Assembly: GCA_963677605.2 (NCBI GenBank)
Contig: CAXXDX010000007.1
Span: 868,001-932,000 of the forward strand
Direction of reading: 5' to 3'
From: JAGLOK01 sp963677605
Lineage (GTDB): Bacteria > Bacillota > Clostridia > Christensenellales > UMGS416
DNA: 64,000 bases
Within the stretch, counting starts at the first letter, position 1. Each line of letters begins with the position of its first letter. This document shows, piece after piece, positions 44,313 to 53,574 of this stretch. The translations under genes were made by a program, and so were the position numbers. Below the pieces are notes generated by a model, which searched no databases, was not told where the DNA came from, and saw only the letters and a list, made by a program, of their open reading frames with translations.

Positions 44313-44843
44313 GTGAAAGATCTGCTGCTTATTGATGGCTATAACATCATTCATTTTTGGCCGGAGCTTAAAACGCTTCTTCATGACTTAGGGTATGAAG
44401 CCGCAAGAGCCAGGCTTATTGACATAATCTGCGATTACTCAGCGCACAGCAATTATGAAACCGTAATTGTTTTTGACGCTCATAATATTAAGGGCGGAAT
44501 AAGACATGAGGAAGAGTACGCGCCGATAAAAGTTGTATTCACTGCGGAAAACGAGACTGCAGACAGATATATTGAGGCAGTTGTACACAGGCAGGATATA
44601 AGGCTTCGCAACGTATATGTTGCGACATCCGATGCGGCTGAGCAGACTGTTATATTCGGAAGCGGAGGCGCAAGGCTTTCCGCGCGGGAACTTCTTCGAA
44701 TGGTAAATGACTCTAAAGGCAGTCAGAAGAAGACAATATATAACCTTAAAAATGAAAGCAGAAATACAATAGCAGGCTCTATAGAAAAAAAGACATTGGA
44801 GAGGCTTGAACGGATAGTAAAAGATATAAGGATGGAAGAATAG
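44313..44843 (+). CDS. yacP: NYN-domain endoribonuclease, YacP/Rae1 family
   Basis: 176 aa from a GTG start at 44313. The PIN-like/NYN fold shows LLIDGYNIIHFWPEL, VIVFDAHNIKG, and TADRYIEAVV then VATSDAAEQTVIFG. Rae1 of Bacillus cleaves mRNA at the ribosome A site. It keeps the conserved mrnC-rlmB-yacP order of Firmicutes. A small zinc-ribbon gene starts right after its stop. Confidence 0.9.
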   Translation: MKDLLLIDGYNIIHFWPELKTLLHDLGYEAARARLIDIICDYSAHSNYETVIVFDAHNIKGGIRHEEEYAPIKVVFTAENETADRYIEAVVHRQDIRLRNVYVATSDAAEQTVIFGSGGARLSARELLRMVNDSKGSQKKTIYNLKNESRNTIAGSIEKKTLERLERIVKDIRMEE

Positions 44844-45041
44844 ATGATATGCGGATGTCCGCTTTGCGGAGCACTCACTACCCATATAGAAAAAGGTTTG
44901 GACAGCCACTGCAAATGTCAGCAGTGCGGCTGGGAATGCAGGGACTGTATGGGCGGCGAGAATAAAAAATTCAGAAAGATATCTAAGGATATGATCAAGG
45001 ATTTGAAAGATCTCAATCCTGAAGATGTATTTGGAGAATAA
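44844..45041 (+). CDS. small zinc-ribbon protein
   Basis: 65 aa starting immediately after the yacP stop. Seven cysteines are present, with CPLC, CQQC and CRDC pairs, a treble-type zinc ribbon in the first 40 residues, then a basic and acidic tail (KFRKISKDMIKDLKDLNPED). It is probably a nucleic-acid or metal-binding accessory protein, with no family recognised. Its position suggests cotranscription with yacP. Confidence 0.7.
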   Translation: MICGCPLCGALTTHIEKGLDSHCKCQQCGWECRDCMGGENKKFRKISKDMIKDLKDLNPEDVFGE

Positions 45042-45049
45042 GGAGATAT

Positions 45050-45766
45050 ATGAGAAAAATAATAGCAGCTGTACTTGTTTTTGCTGTTATAATAGTGTTT
45101 TCGGGCTGTGATGCAAGGTTTGCAAACTTTTTTTATGTAAGCGGAAGTGTAGGTGAAAAAACTAGTGAACAGGACAGTCAGGAAGAACAAGATGCTGATG
45201 TGTATAACAATAGTATAACAACTGAAATAGTAGGAGAAAACGAAATGAATCCAATAGTAACAATCGAAATGGAAAACGGAATGATAATCAACGTGGAATT
45301 ATATCCGGATAAAGCCCCGAATACAGTGAAAAACTTTATTTCACTTGTGAGCAAGGGATTTTATGACGGTCTTTCCTTCCACAGAATAATTGACGGATTT
45401 ATGATTCAGGGTGGTTGCCCTGACGGAACCGGAATGGGCGGCCCCGGATATCAGATTCCCGGAGAATTTTCAGGAAATGGATTTGAAGGCAATGATTTGA
45501 AGCACGAGCCCGGAGTTATCTCTATGGCACGCAGCATGATGAAGGACTCAGCGGGATCACAATTCTTTTTAATGGTTGCTGATTCTCCACATCTGGACGG
45601 ACAGTATGCAGCATTCGGCAAGACAGTGGATGAAGAAAGCTTAAATAATTGTCTTGAGCTTGGGAAGGCTGCTGTAGTAGGCGACAGACCTGTGGATCCG
45701 CCTGTTATTAAATCTGTAAAAGTTGACACAAAAGGGGTTGACTATGAGGAGCCGAATCACTCATAA
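45050..45766 (+). CDS. lipoprotein cyclophilin-type peptidyl-prolyl isomerase
   Basis: 238 aa; AAGGAGATAT precedes the ATG. It has a signal peptide with lipobox VFSGC (cysteine near residue 20), an acidic linker, then a full cyclophilin domain (about 65-230): FISLVSKGFYDGLSFHRIID, GFMIQGGCPDGTGMGG, SAGSQFFLMVADSPHLDGQY. It is probably a surface-exposed PPIase aiding folding of exported proteins. Confidence 0.93.
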   Translation: MRKIIAAVLVFAVIIVFSGCDARFANFFYVSGSVGEKTSEQDSQEEQDADVYNNSITTEIVGENEMNPIVTIEMENGMIINVELYPDKAPNTVKNFISLVSKGFYDGLSFHRIIDGFMIQGGCPDGTGMGGPGYQIPGEFSGNGFEGNDLKHEPGVISMARSMMKDSAGSQFFLMVADSPHLDGQYAAFGKTVDEESLNNCLELGKAAVVGDRPVDPPVIKSVKVDTKGVDYEEPNHS

Positions 45767-45845
45767 TATAAAAGTGCGATTTTGTAAATATGAGTAAACC
45801 GACTGCTGAGAAATTACGCGGTCGGACAACCGGATAGGGTGTAAA

Positions 45846-47231
45846 ATGTCGGCTAAGGTTAAAACGGATAACAACACTGCTAACGATACGGCAAGAGTAT
45901 TGTCGAGTGTTTTTGACGTGGTTTTTCTTATATCAAAAGACGGACAGCTTGTTTTATATAACAATGAGCTGTCCGTTTTCAGTAAGATAACATATCTGGA
46001 AGACATAGTTGAGCCTGAAGACGTGCAAAATATCGTAAAGCTTGTAGATAGCGCTAAGAGAAAGATGTCTGTTGGCTCCGTGCGTGTCCACCTTTATGAT
46101 ATGGGATATGGAGTGGATTGGGCTGATGTAAGCATTGCCCGAGACGATAAAAATGATGCTATGTTTTTGGTGATGAAAGATATCACCGAGGGGCAGAGAT
46201 ATATAGAAAGACTAAGTGAAGCAGGGATATTTGATCCACTAACCGGTGCATACTATAGGAGCAAGCTTCCCGAACTTTTAAGAAAAATTGACAGAAAAGA
46301 AAATCTCCCGATTGCTTTTTTTATGTTTGATGTTAACGGGATGAAGATAGTTAATGACATATTCGGCTATGATGAAGGAAACTCTCTTTTAATGAAGTGT
46401 GCAACGATTTTAAGCTTAGCTGCACCTCCCAGAGGAATTATGGTTCGTATGAGCGGAGATGAGTTTTTGCTTATGGTGCCAAGATGCTCCGAATATGAAC
46501 GGGAGTATATCGCTCAGAAAGTAAAAGAATATACAAGAGAAGAGACGAGCGAGCTTATTACGCCTGATATTTCAATCGGCATGGATGTAAAGGAACACGA
46601 AAACCAGAATATTGAAACCGCTTTAAGAAAAACTGAAGAAAAGCTTATAACAATCCGCAACAGGGATTCGGCTTCATTTAAAAACTCTATAGTTAAAGAT
46701 TTGCTCAGGCATCTTGCGATGAAAAATTTTGAAACCACAAAACATGTAATAAGGGTTAAGGGGCTTGCTTTGATGCTTGGAGAAAGCATAGGACTAGGTC
46801 AGGACAGAATGAAAACACTGTCTCTTGCCGCTGACATTCATGACATTGGCAAAGTGGTTATTCCTGATGAAATTTTAAAAAAGAAGGGGAATCTTTCGGT
46901 TGGCGACTGGGAACAGATAAAACGCCATCCTGTTATTTCATATTCAATAGCTAATGCGCTCCCAAAGTATAAAGCAACAGCAGATGCTATATTGTATCAT
47001 CATGAGTTCTGGAACGGATCAGGCTATCCTGAAGGGCTTGTTGGTGATGAAATCCCGCTTCTGTCGCGTATTTTATCCATTGTGGATGCTTTTGACATAA
47101 TGCAAAAGACAACACACTACAGGCCGCGCAGCTTTTCCCCGCGCGAAGCTTTAAATGAGATAAAAAGATGCGCAGGGACACAGTTTGATCCAAATCTCGT
47201 TAGATATTTTACGAGAATAATGACGCCGTAA
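45846..47231 (+). CDS. PAS-GGDEF-HD-GYP c-di-GMP turnover protein
   Basis: 461 aa. A PAS-like N-terminus (about 15-115) is followed by a GGDEF domain (125-275) with FDVNGMKIVNDIFGYDEGN and active-site MSGDEFLLMVPR, where the first glycine is serine. A HD-GYP domain (about 290-461) follows with DIHDIGKVVIPDEIL and HHEFWNGSGYPEGL, both intact. It is cytoplasmic, without membrane helices. The likely activity is c-di-GMP hydrolysis; diguanylate cyclase activity is uncertain because of the SGDEF variant. A short hairpin (CCGACTGC/GCGGTCGG) lies just upstream. Confidence 0.9.
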   Translation: MSAKVKTDNNTANDTARVLSSVFDVVFLISKDGQLVLYNNELSVFSKITYLEDIVEPEDVQNIVKLVDSAKRKMSVGSVRVHLYDMGYGVDWADVSIARDDKNDAMFLVMKDITEGQRYIERLSEAGIFDPLTGAYYRSKLPELLRKIDRKENLPIAFFMFDVNGMKIVNDIFGYDEGNSLLMKCATILSLAAPPRGIMVRMSGDEFLLMVPRCSEYEREYIAQKVKEYTREETSELITPDISIGMDVKEHENQNIETALRKTEEKLITIRNRDSASFKNSIVKDLLRHLAMKNFETTKHVIRVKGLALMLGESIGLGQDRMKTLSLAADIHDIGKVVIPDEILKKKGNLSVGDWEQIKRHPVISYSIANALPKYKATADAILYHHEFWNGSGYPEGLVGDEIPLLSRILSIVDAFDIMQKTTHYRPRSFSPREALNEIKRCAGTQFDPNLVRYFTRIMTP

Positions 47232-47283
47232 ATATATCCAATTCACAAAATATTAAGAAAAAGTTAAAATTATCGAAAAATAA

Positions 47284-47313
47284 TTGATTATTTCGTCACA
47301 TTTGTGATACTAT
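47284..47313 (+). promoter_or_regulatory. probable promoter of the second ABC operon
   Basis: TTGATT (47284-47289) and TACTAT (47308-47313), 18-nt spacer, 65 nt before the start codon. Confidence 0.5.
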
Positions 47314-47378
47314 ATTACCGATTAAAAATACATATTATTACAATTACATTAATGCACTGCATTTGCTAGAGGAGTATC

Positions 47379-48305
47379 ATGGAATTATTAAGAGTCGATA
47401 ACCTGACTAAGGTTATCAAAAAAAGAACTATTGTCGAATCGGTAAATTTAGTTGTAAATTCCGGTGAGATAGTAGGATTTCTAGGGCCTAACGGAGCAGG
47501 CAAGACCACTACTATAAAAATGATAATGGGGCTGTTTAAAATCACTGAAGGCGATGTATATATCTGCTCCAAAAATGTAAAAGATGAATTTGAAGAAGCA
47601 ATGAAGAATGTTGGGGGAATTGTTGAAAATCCTGATCTTTATAAAAAGATGACGGGAAGGCAAAACCTACAGTACTATGCTTCCATGTATGAAGGAATAT
47701 CCGATGAGGATATTTCCCAAGTTGCTGATTTAGTCAAGATGTCAAACAGAATAGATGATAAGGTAAAAACCTATTCTTTGGGCATGCGCCAGAGAGTTGG
47801 TCTTGCACAGGCTATACTGCACAAACCAAAGCTTCTCGTGCTGGATGAGCCGACAAATGGTTTGGATCCGCTCGGGATTAAAGAGCTTCGCGACTTGCTT
47901 AAATACTTAGCGAAAGAAGCAGATGCCGGCGTACTTGTATCCAGCCATTTGCTTTCTGAAATGGAGCTTATGTGCGACAGGATATATGTTATTGACGAAG
48001 GCAAAATAATCGGCGAGCGCACAATGGGAAAATCAGAAGATGAAAATCATCTTGAAAGTGTTTTTCGTTACACATTTTCAACTTCCGACGATGATAAGAT
48101 TTACAGTATGTTTAAAGAAATGGATGCAAACTGCGACAAACGTCCGGCGTCTGTTTCGCTTGTAATGAAAAGAAAGCATATACCTGAGATTATAAAAAAG
48201 ATAATAGATCAAGGTATTGATATATATTGTGTTAACCAAAGCCAGAAAAGCCTTGAAGATGAATTCCTATCCATGACTAACGGAACAAAGACACAAATAA
48301 AATAA
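47379..48305 (+). CDS. ABC transporter ATP-binding protein (bacitracin/lantibiotic-type)
   Basis: 308 aa; AGAGGAG precedes the ATG. Walker A GPNGAGKTTTIKM, signature YSLGMRQRVGLAQAIL, Walker B LLVLDEPTNGLDPLGI and the H-switch VSSHLLSEMELMCDR are present. The YSLGMRQR signature and the C-terminal 90-residue extension are those of the BcrA/CcmA-type ATPases that export peptides or confer immunity. It is paired with the permease gene 16 nt downstream. Confidence 0.93.
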   Translation: MELLRVDNLTKVIKKRTIVESVNLVVNSGEIVGFLGPNGAGKTTTIKMIMGLFKITEGDVYICSKNVKDEFEEAMKNVGGIVENPDLYKKMTGRQNLQYYASMYEGISDEDISQVADLVKMSNRIDDKVKTYSLGMRQRVGLAQAILHKPKLLVLDEPTNGLDPLGIKELRDLLKYLAKEADAGVLVSSHLLSEMELMCDRIYVIDEGKIIGERTMGKSEDENHLESVFRYTFSTSDDDKIYSMFKEMDANCDKRPASVSLVMKRKHIPEIIKKIIDQGIDIYCVNQSQKSLEDEFLSMTNGTKTQIK

Positions 48306-48320
48306 GAAAGATGCACTAAT

Positions 48321-50069
48321 ATGAATATGAATGGTAAAAGCAAAGCAAGAGGGTTTGTTTGGCAGACTCTTCTTGAGATAAAAAACCTGTTAAGGTCCAA
48401 ATTAAACATTATTTTGGCAGCGCTAATACTGCTTGGAGCTATTGCGTTTCCTATTATCAGCCTCATAAGATCAAACAGCACAAACAACATGATGAGGTAC
48501 TATCCTGAATATGGCATGGAAGACATTGTTGTAGATGGCGTAACTATCTCTTCGGAAAATCCTATGTTCTGGGAAATACGAGAAATAGTTGACCGCAAAG
48601 AGCAGATGGAATCCATGGCGTCAACAAAGGGCGATGATTTGGCTCTGGAGTTTTATGACACTATGCTTGAAGGCATGCTTAAGGTAGCAACGGTGGTGAC
48701 TTCATATGAGGATTACAGGATGGATCTATCTTGGCAGAGAAGGATGGCTGTTTCTTCCAAGTTTATCTATGAACATCTGGATGCTGAAGAAGAGGATTTA
48801 AGAGAAGCTGTTTCGTTCTTTATGTATTTTGATGAAAAAGAGTTTAAGGATGATTACCTTTCACTCAGCCAGATAGAAGTTCTTGCGAAAATAGATGAAT
48901 TCGAACAGAAGATTACAAGGATTGATAAAATTATCCTCGAAAACGATTATATAGAGTACTATAATTTTCAGATTGACTCAAGAAAAGAAGATCTAGCAGA
49001 ATCACAAAAGAGAATAGAAGCTTTGGAAAAAGATATTATAGAAAATCCTTTAAATGAAGAGATGTATAACGAGCAGATAGAAGGCATCAAAAGAAATATA
49101 AGGATTACTGAGGAGATTGAGATTCCTTCTTTCCAGTACAGAATAGATAAAAACATTGATCCCTCCTCTGATGACTGGCGAAGAGTCGCTATGGATCAAA
49201 AAGTTAATTATTTGAGAGATATTGAATATAACGAACTTTTATCGGAAGAAGATTTTGAAAAAGAAGAATGGCTTAAGCAAGAATTTAAAACTTATATAGC
49301 ATATAAACAAAACTGGCAGAGGGAGCTGGACAAAAAGACCGAAAAAGTGTATGTTGCCGAACGTTCTCTGGAAACCGATAAACCAGACATGGATTTTATC
49401 GTAAATGGTACAAGAAGCAAGAAAGTGGGATTCTTATGGTATTCACTTTTGCTCGCAGTGCTTGCGACAATAGTCGGCGGCAGTGTTATTGCAAAGGAAT
49501 ATCAGTCGGGAACTATAAGACTTTTGCTTATACGGCCAAAGACCAGAACCAAGGTTGTCCTTTCCAAGTTTTTTGCAATGCTTGTGATCTGCTTTGCTCT
49601 TTACGCCGCGGCTGATCTTTTAAACCTTGTTACAAATGGAATAGTATTCGGGTTCGGCGACTACGGATTTCCGAACTACACTATATCCAGCGGAGCTAAC
49701 GGAGTAAGCTTTTTTATGTACTATATTCCGAAATTCTTTGTATGCGCCATTACTGTTTTATTTATGGGAGCTTTATCGTTCTTCCTTTCATCTTCCACAA
49801 GAAACACGGCGCTTTCTGTTGCCATACCGCTTGTGGTTTTTGCGGGCTCGTTGATTTTGATGGAATATGTGTCATACAGGCAAAATATGCAATGGCTGGC
49901 ATATACACCGCTTGCATATATAAACTTTGCAAAGTACTTTACAATGAACAATGTATATGCCGATTTTGAACCTATTATGGGGCTTGGTGTACCAATGATG
50001 CTTGGACTATCCGCCCTGTTTGTTTTCTTAGGGGTGCTTATTACTAACAAAAGGGATGTAACAAACTAG
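48321..50069 (+). CDS. ABC-2 permease with large extracytoplasmic coiled-coil insertion
   Basis: 582 aa, large for the class. Helix 1 lies near residues 28-50. About 320 residues of highly charged helical, coiled-coil-like sequence follow (DKIILENDYIEYYNFQIDS, then KEDLAESQKRIEALEKDI). Five helices are clustered in the last 210 residues (VGFLWYSLLLAVLATIVGGS onward). Only the membrane part resembles ABC-2 permeases. The insertion sits between helix 1 and the rest and so should be outside the cell. Substrate unknown; export or immunity is inferred from the ATPase type. Confidence 0.85.
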   Translation: MNMNGKSKARGFVWQTLLEIKNLLRSKLNIILAALILLGAIAFPIISLIRSNSTNNMMRYYPEYGMEDIVVDGVTISSENPMFWEIREIVDRKEQMESMASTKGDDLALEFYDTMLEGMLKVATVVTSYEDYRMDLSWQRRMAVSSKFIYEHLDAEEEDLREAVSFFMYFDEKEFKDDYLSLSQIEVLAKIDEFEQKITRIDKIILENDYIEYYNFQIDSRKEDLAESQKRIEALEKDIIENPLNEEMYNEQIEGIKRNIRITEEIEIPSFQYRIDKNIDPSSDDWRRVAMDQKVNYLRDIEYNELLSEEDFEKEEWLKQEFKTYIAYKQNWQRELDKKTEKVYVAERSLETDKPDMDFIVNGTRSKKVGFLWYSLLLAVLATIVGGSVIAKEYQSGTIRLLLIRPKTRTKVVLSKFFAMLVICFALYAAADLLNLVTNGIVFGFGDYGFPNYTISSGANGVSFFMYYIPKFFVCAITVLFMGALSFFLSSSTRNTALSVAIPLVVFAGSLILMEYVSYRQNMQWLAYTPLAYINFAKYFTMNNVYADFEPIMGLGVPMMLGLSALFVFLGVLITNKRDVTN

Positions 50070-50294
50070 AGTATACAATTCTGCGATATAAAATATTGCG
50101 GAGTTTGGATTCAAAATATATAGCAGAGCAGTGTCATCGTAAAGGTGATGCTGCTTTGGAACGTTTTTGTAATTGATTTTTGGAACAAACAGTGTGGGCT
50201 TAACGTCAATATACTGTAAGGCAGAAATATTTGTTTTAAGAAAAAATATATTATATTGTATAATACGTATTGATATAAAAGATAAGGATGCATT

Positions 50295-52250
50295 ATGAGC
50301 GACAATAACGATTTTCTGAAAGGCTATAAACAGAAAAATGACAGCGGCTTAGCAAGTGAAGGCGATTCAAAAGCTGCGGCTAAACAAGATGATGGAATGT
50401 CTTTTGAAGAAAAAAACAACTTTCAAAAAACTCAGCCAAAGCCGGTAAATCCTGAAAGAAACTATTATCAGGAAAGCAGAAATTCATCACAAAATAAAAA
50501 CACAAAAAACAAGATAGCTATAGGGCTGTCTGTTTTTTCCGTACTTCTTATAGTAATTACAATATTGGTTGTCGGCGGGAAAAAGATATCACTGCCGGAT
50601 TTTAGAGGCTGGAGCAAAAATGATTTTATGCTGTGGGCAAGCCAAAATGAAGTCTTGACGCAGATGGAAGAGCAATACAGCGATGACATCGAGGCGGATA
50701 AAGTTATTTCGCAGGCAGAAGCTCCGGGGACGAAGATAAAAAAAGGTGAGTTTGTAAAAGTATTTTTGTCTCTTGGTCCGGATTTAACCAAGGAATTTGA
50801 TTTGCCTGATTTAATGAACATGACAGCTGATGAAATAGAAAACTGGGCTGACACAAACCTCATGAGTAAAGTAAGAATAACCAGTGAGTTTAGTGCAACT
50901 GTTCCTCTTGGGAATGTAATAGAGTATGAAATCAATGATAACACTGTGGTTGATAAGGTCAAAAGAAGCACACCTATATATATATTAGTGTCAAAGGGCG
51001 CGGAGGCTGTGACTGCAAAAGAGATCACTATACCTGACTTTAAAACGATGGGCGTAACAGAGACTGTGCTATTTGCACAGGAAAACGGACTTAACCTTAC
51101 AATCGATAAACAATATGATGATTATGTGCCCGAAAACAGCATAATTGCGCAAAGCGTTCCAAAAGACAGCACGGCATATGCGGGAGATGACATTAAAATA
51201 ATAGTATCTCTTGGACAAAAAAGACTGATGATAAGCCTCTATTCATTCAGCAAGGAAGAAGCGATGTCAAAAGCTTCGCAGCTTGGAGTCAGTTATACTG
51301 TGTCTGAGCGGTATTCATCTTCTAAAAAAGGAAGGCTTATTTGGCAGAGTATAGAAGAGGGGACAGAGCTTAACGATGACATGCATTTAGAGCTGAGGTT
51401 TTCGCTTGGAAGCCAGATATATATAGGAAACTACGTCGGTTCTCCTAAAAGCAGCATAGAAAAATGGCTGCAGGATGAAAATGCACTAGGCGCAAGAGCT
51501 ACGGTCAACTATACTTACAGCAAAAATGCAGCAGCTCCCGGGACTATAATTCAGCAGAGTGTTGCAGACACTTATATATACAGAGACAAGATGATAAATG
51601 TTGTGGTATCTTCAGGTGCTATTATATATTGTCCTGACTTTGTAGCACCAGCTGGTTCATCCTATGAAGATGCTGTTACGCGCGAAAAGGCAATCGAGCT
51701 GGCTGACGGCCTTGACATAACTCTTGTGTTTATGGAAGCTTCATCTGCGGGAAGACTTGCAGGTGAGGTATGGTATCAGAGTATTGCTGCTGGAACTGAG
51801 GTAAGCGCCGGAACAACTGTTACGCTTAAGTACAATCCTTTGGGCACAAGTGTTGTGGTTCCTGACTTTAAAGGGAAAACTCAGGCCGAAGTTATGGCAA
51901 TGTCTGAATACTCCAAGCTTAATGTAACATTTGCCGAGGGTGATTATGATATAAATTATGCAGGAAAAGTTTTGAGCCAGACAATATCGGCAAGCACAAC
52001 AGTTGCTCAGGGAACGTCAATAATTCTTTATGTAAGCCCTGAAACTATGGTAACTGTGCCGGACTTTACCGGAATGACACAGGAAGAAGTGGAAAATTCG
52101 CCGGATTATAACAAGCTTGATATAGTGTTTACAACCGGAGACAGCGGAAATCCCGCTGATGCAGGAAAAGTGTACGCACAGGATGTTGCGGCATTCTCCT
52201 ATTTACCGAAAGATACTCAAGTGATTTTGACGCTGGGAACAGGAAGCTAA
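50295..52250 (+). CDS. membrane-anchored multi-PASTA-domain protein
   Basis: 651 aa; AAGGATG precedes the ATG. About 72 cytoplasmic residues rich in Gln, Lys and Asn are followed by one membrane helix (IAIGLSVFSVLLIVITILVV, about 75-95). About six or seven PASTA repeats follow to the C-terminus, each with the pattern V-x-x-PDF-x-G-x-[ST]-x-E-x(5-9), then GxVxxQ and V.LYVS or V.LTLG ends. No Ser/Thr kinase, penicillin-binding or transglycosylase domain is present. PASTA repeats bind muropeptides or beta-lactams. It is probably a cell-wall sensor or scaffold. Confidence 0.88.
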   Translation: MSDNNDFLKGYKQKNDSGLASEGDSKAAAKQDDGMSFEEKNNFQKTQPKPVNPERNYYQESRNSSQNKNTKNKIAIGLSVFSVLLIVITILVVGGKKISLPDFRGWSKNDFMLWASQNEVLTQMEEQYSDDIEADKVISQAEAPGTKIKKGEFVKVFLSLGPDLTKEFDLPDLMNMTADEIENWADTNLMSKVRITSEFSATVPLGNVIEYEINDNTVVDKVKRSTPIYILVSKGAEAVTAKEITIPDFKTMGVTETVLFAQENGLNLTIDKQYDDYVPENSIIAQSVPKDSTAYAGDDIKIIVSLGQKRLMISLYSFSKEEAMSKASQLGVSYTVSERYSSSKKGRLIWQSIEEGTELNDDMHLELRFSLGSQIYIGNYVGSPKSSIEKWLQDENALGARATVNYTYSKNAAAPGTIIQQSVADTYIYRDKMINVVVSSGAIIYCPDFVAPAGSSYEDAVTREKAIELADGLDITLVFMEASSAGRLAGEVWYQSIAAGTEVSAGTTVTLKYNPLGTSVVVPDFKGKTQAEVMAMSEYSKLNVTFAEGDYDINYAGKVLSQTISASTTVAQGTSIILYVSPETMVTVPDFTGMTQEEVENSPDYNKLDIVFTTGDSGNPADAGKVYAQDVAAFSYLPKDTQVILTLGTGS

Positions 52251-52346
52251 ACTGCTGTTTTTATGTTATTTAATTAATCGATATGGGGTTTACATGGCTG
52301 ATTACTTGATATATAATAAAAAAGCTGTAATCAGCCTCAAATATTC

Positions 52347-52375
52347 TTGACAATAAGATAAAAAGGTGATAGTGT
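52347..52375 (+). promoter_or_regulatory. probable promoter upstream of rpmG
   Basis: TTGACA (52347-52352), 17-nt spacer, and TAGTGT (52370-52375) with an extended TGa before it. Confidence 0.5.
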
Positions 52376-52382
52376 ATATGAG

Positions 52383-52417
52383 GTGTCTGAAGACCCGAGT
52401 CGGGAGGCACTTTTTTT
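52383..52417 (+). terminator. hairpin with T tract between the promoter and rpmG
   Basis: GTGTCT...CCCGA-g-TCGGG...AGGCAC followed by seven T. It stands after the candidate promoter and before rpmG, so it could be an attenuator of the rpmG-secE-nusG operon rather than only the end of the PASTA gene. A second hairpin, GCC-TGAAAAT/ATTTTCA-a-GGC, lies at 52431-52455. Confidence 0.6.
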
Positions 52418-52488
52418 AATGGATGTATAAGCCTGAAAATACACATTTTCAAGGCATAGACTTTATAACGACCACATGGGAGGGAATC

Positions 52489-52638
52489 ATGAGAGTCAGC
52501 GTAACATTAGCGTGCACAGAGTGCAAACAACGCAACTATGATACAAAGAAAAACCGCAAGAACACAGCTGATAGGATTGAGCTTAAAAAGTATTGCCGTT
52601 TTTGCAAACAGCATACTTTGCATCGCGAAACAAAATAA
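52489..52638 (+). CDS. rpmG: ribosomal protein L33
   Basis: 49 aa from ATG 52489 with GGGAGGG 5 nt upstream; an upstream ATG in frame (52423) adds 22 unrelated residues across the hairpin and is rejected. Two CxxC pairs are present (CTEC and CRFC), so this is the zinc-binding form of L33. It is the first gene of the operon with secE and nusG. Confidence 0.95.
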   Translation: MRVSVTLACTECKQRNYDTKKNRKNTADRIELKKYCRFCKQHTLHRETK

Positions 52639-52653
52639 TTAGGAGATTAGAAG

Positions 52654-52917
52654 ATGGCGAAAAAAGAAAACAAACCGGCCAAGAAAGATTCAAAAAAACC
52701 TGCTAAGAAAAATGACAAGAAAAAGGTCAATATCTTTAAAAGAATTGGCAAGTTTTTTAAAGATGTCGTTTCTGAGCTTAAAAAGGTTACCTGGCCAAGC
52801 CGTAAGAATTTGATTTCCTATACTATAGCTGTTTTGATTTTTGTGGCGATAATGATGCTTATAGTATATGGCATCGACACAGCTGCAGCACAAGCTATCA
52901 AAGCAATATTCGGATAA
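52654..52917 (+). CDS. secE: SecE subunit of the protein translocase
   Basis: 87 aa; TAGGAGATTAG precedes the ATG. A Lys-rich, low-complexity N-terminus (about 25 residues) is followed by the conserved FFKDVVSELKKVTWPSRKN amphipathic segment and one membrane helix (YTIAVLIFVAIMMLIVYGI). Together with SecY it forms the channel driven by SecA. Confidence 0.95.
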   Translation: MAKKENKPAKKDSKKPAKKNDKKKVNIFKRIGKFFKDVVSELKKVTWPSRKNLISYTIAVLIFVAIMMLIVYGIDTAAAQAIKAIFG

Positions 52918-52926
52918 GGAGGTGCG

Positions 52927-53574
52927 TTGATGTCTGATAAAGACGATATAATGGAAAACATTGAACAACCGGAAAAAGATGCGTCTGAAGTGTCCGAAAA
53001 CGAAGACCTTGGCAGCGATGCGGATTCAGCAGACATGTCAAGCACTGAAAAAGATGGTTCCGACCAAGCAAAATGGTATGTAGTTCACACTTATTCAGGA
53101 TATGAAAACAAGGTTAAGGTTAATTTGGAAAAATCCATAGAAAACCAGGGCCTTGAAGAGTTGATATACGAGATAAAAGTACCGATGGAAGAAATAGTCG
53201 AAGTTCGCAACGGACAAAAGAAACTGCGTCAGTCGAAAGTCTTCCCGGGTTATGTCATGGTCAAAATGGTTATGACTGACAAAAGCTGGTATATAGTAAG
53301 AAACACACGCGGAGTAACGGGCTTTGTAGGCCCCGGTTCAAAACCTATTCCGCTTACCGACGAAGAAGTGGTCACCATGGGTATGGAACGTATCCCAATC
53401 AAGCGCGAGTTTGAAGTGGGCGATCACGTCAGAGTTACTAATGGAGCATTGGAAAACTTTATCGGTGTTGTCCAGGAAGTTAATATGGATCAGCAAAGGG
53501 TAAAAATATCGGTTTCTATGTTTGGGCGCGACACCCCTGTGGAACTGGAGTTTTTCCAAGTTAAAAAGATTTAG
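52927..53574 (+). CDS. nusG: transcription termination/antitermination factor NusG
   Basis: 215 aa; AAGGAGGTGCG precedes the ATG. An acidic N-terminal extension of about 45 residues, unusual in length, precedes the NGN domain (WYVVHTYSGYENKVKVNLEK, KVFPGYVMVKM, RNTRGVTGFVGPGSKPIPL) and the KOW domain (FEVGDHVRVTNGALENFIG). It binds RNA polymerase and couples it to the ribosome. Confidence 0.96.
   Translation: MMSDKDDIMENIEQPEKDASEVSENEDLGSDADSADMSSTEKDGSDQAKWYVVHTYSGYENKVKVNLEKSIENQGLEELIYEIKVPMEEIVEVRNGQKKLRQSKVFPGYVMVKMVMTDKSWYIVRNTRGVTGFVGPGSKPIPLTDEEVVTMGMERIPIKREFEVGDHVRVTNGALENFIGVVQEVNMDQQRVKISVSMFGRDTPVELEFFQVKKI

Noticed and set aside
52423..52488. N-terminal extension of L33
   Set aside because: L33 is 49 aa in the family and a strong ribosome site precedes the internal ATG.
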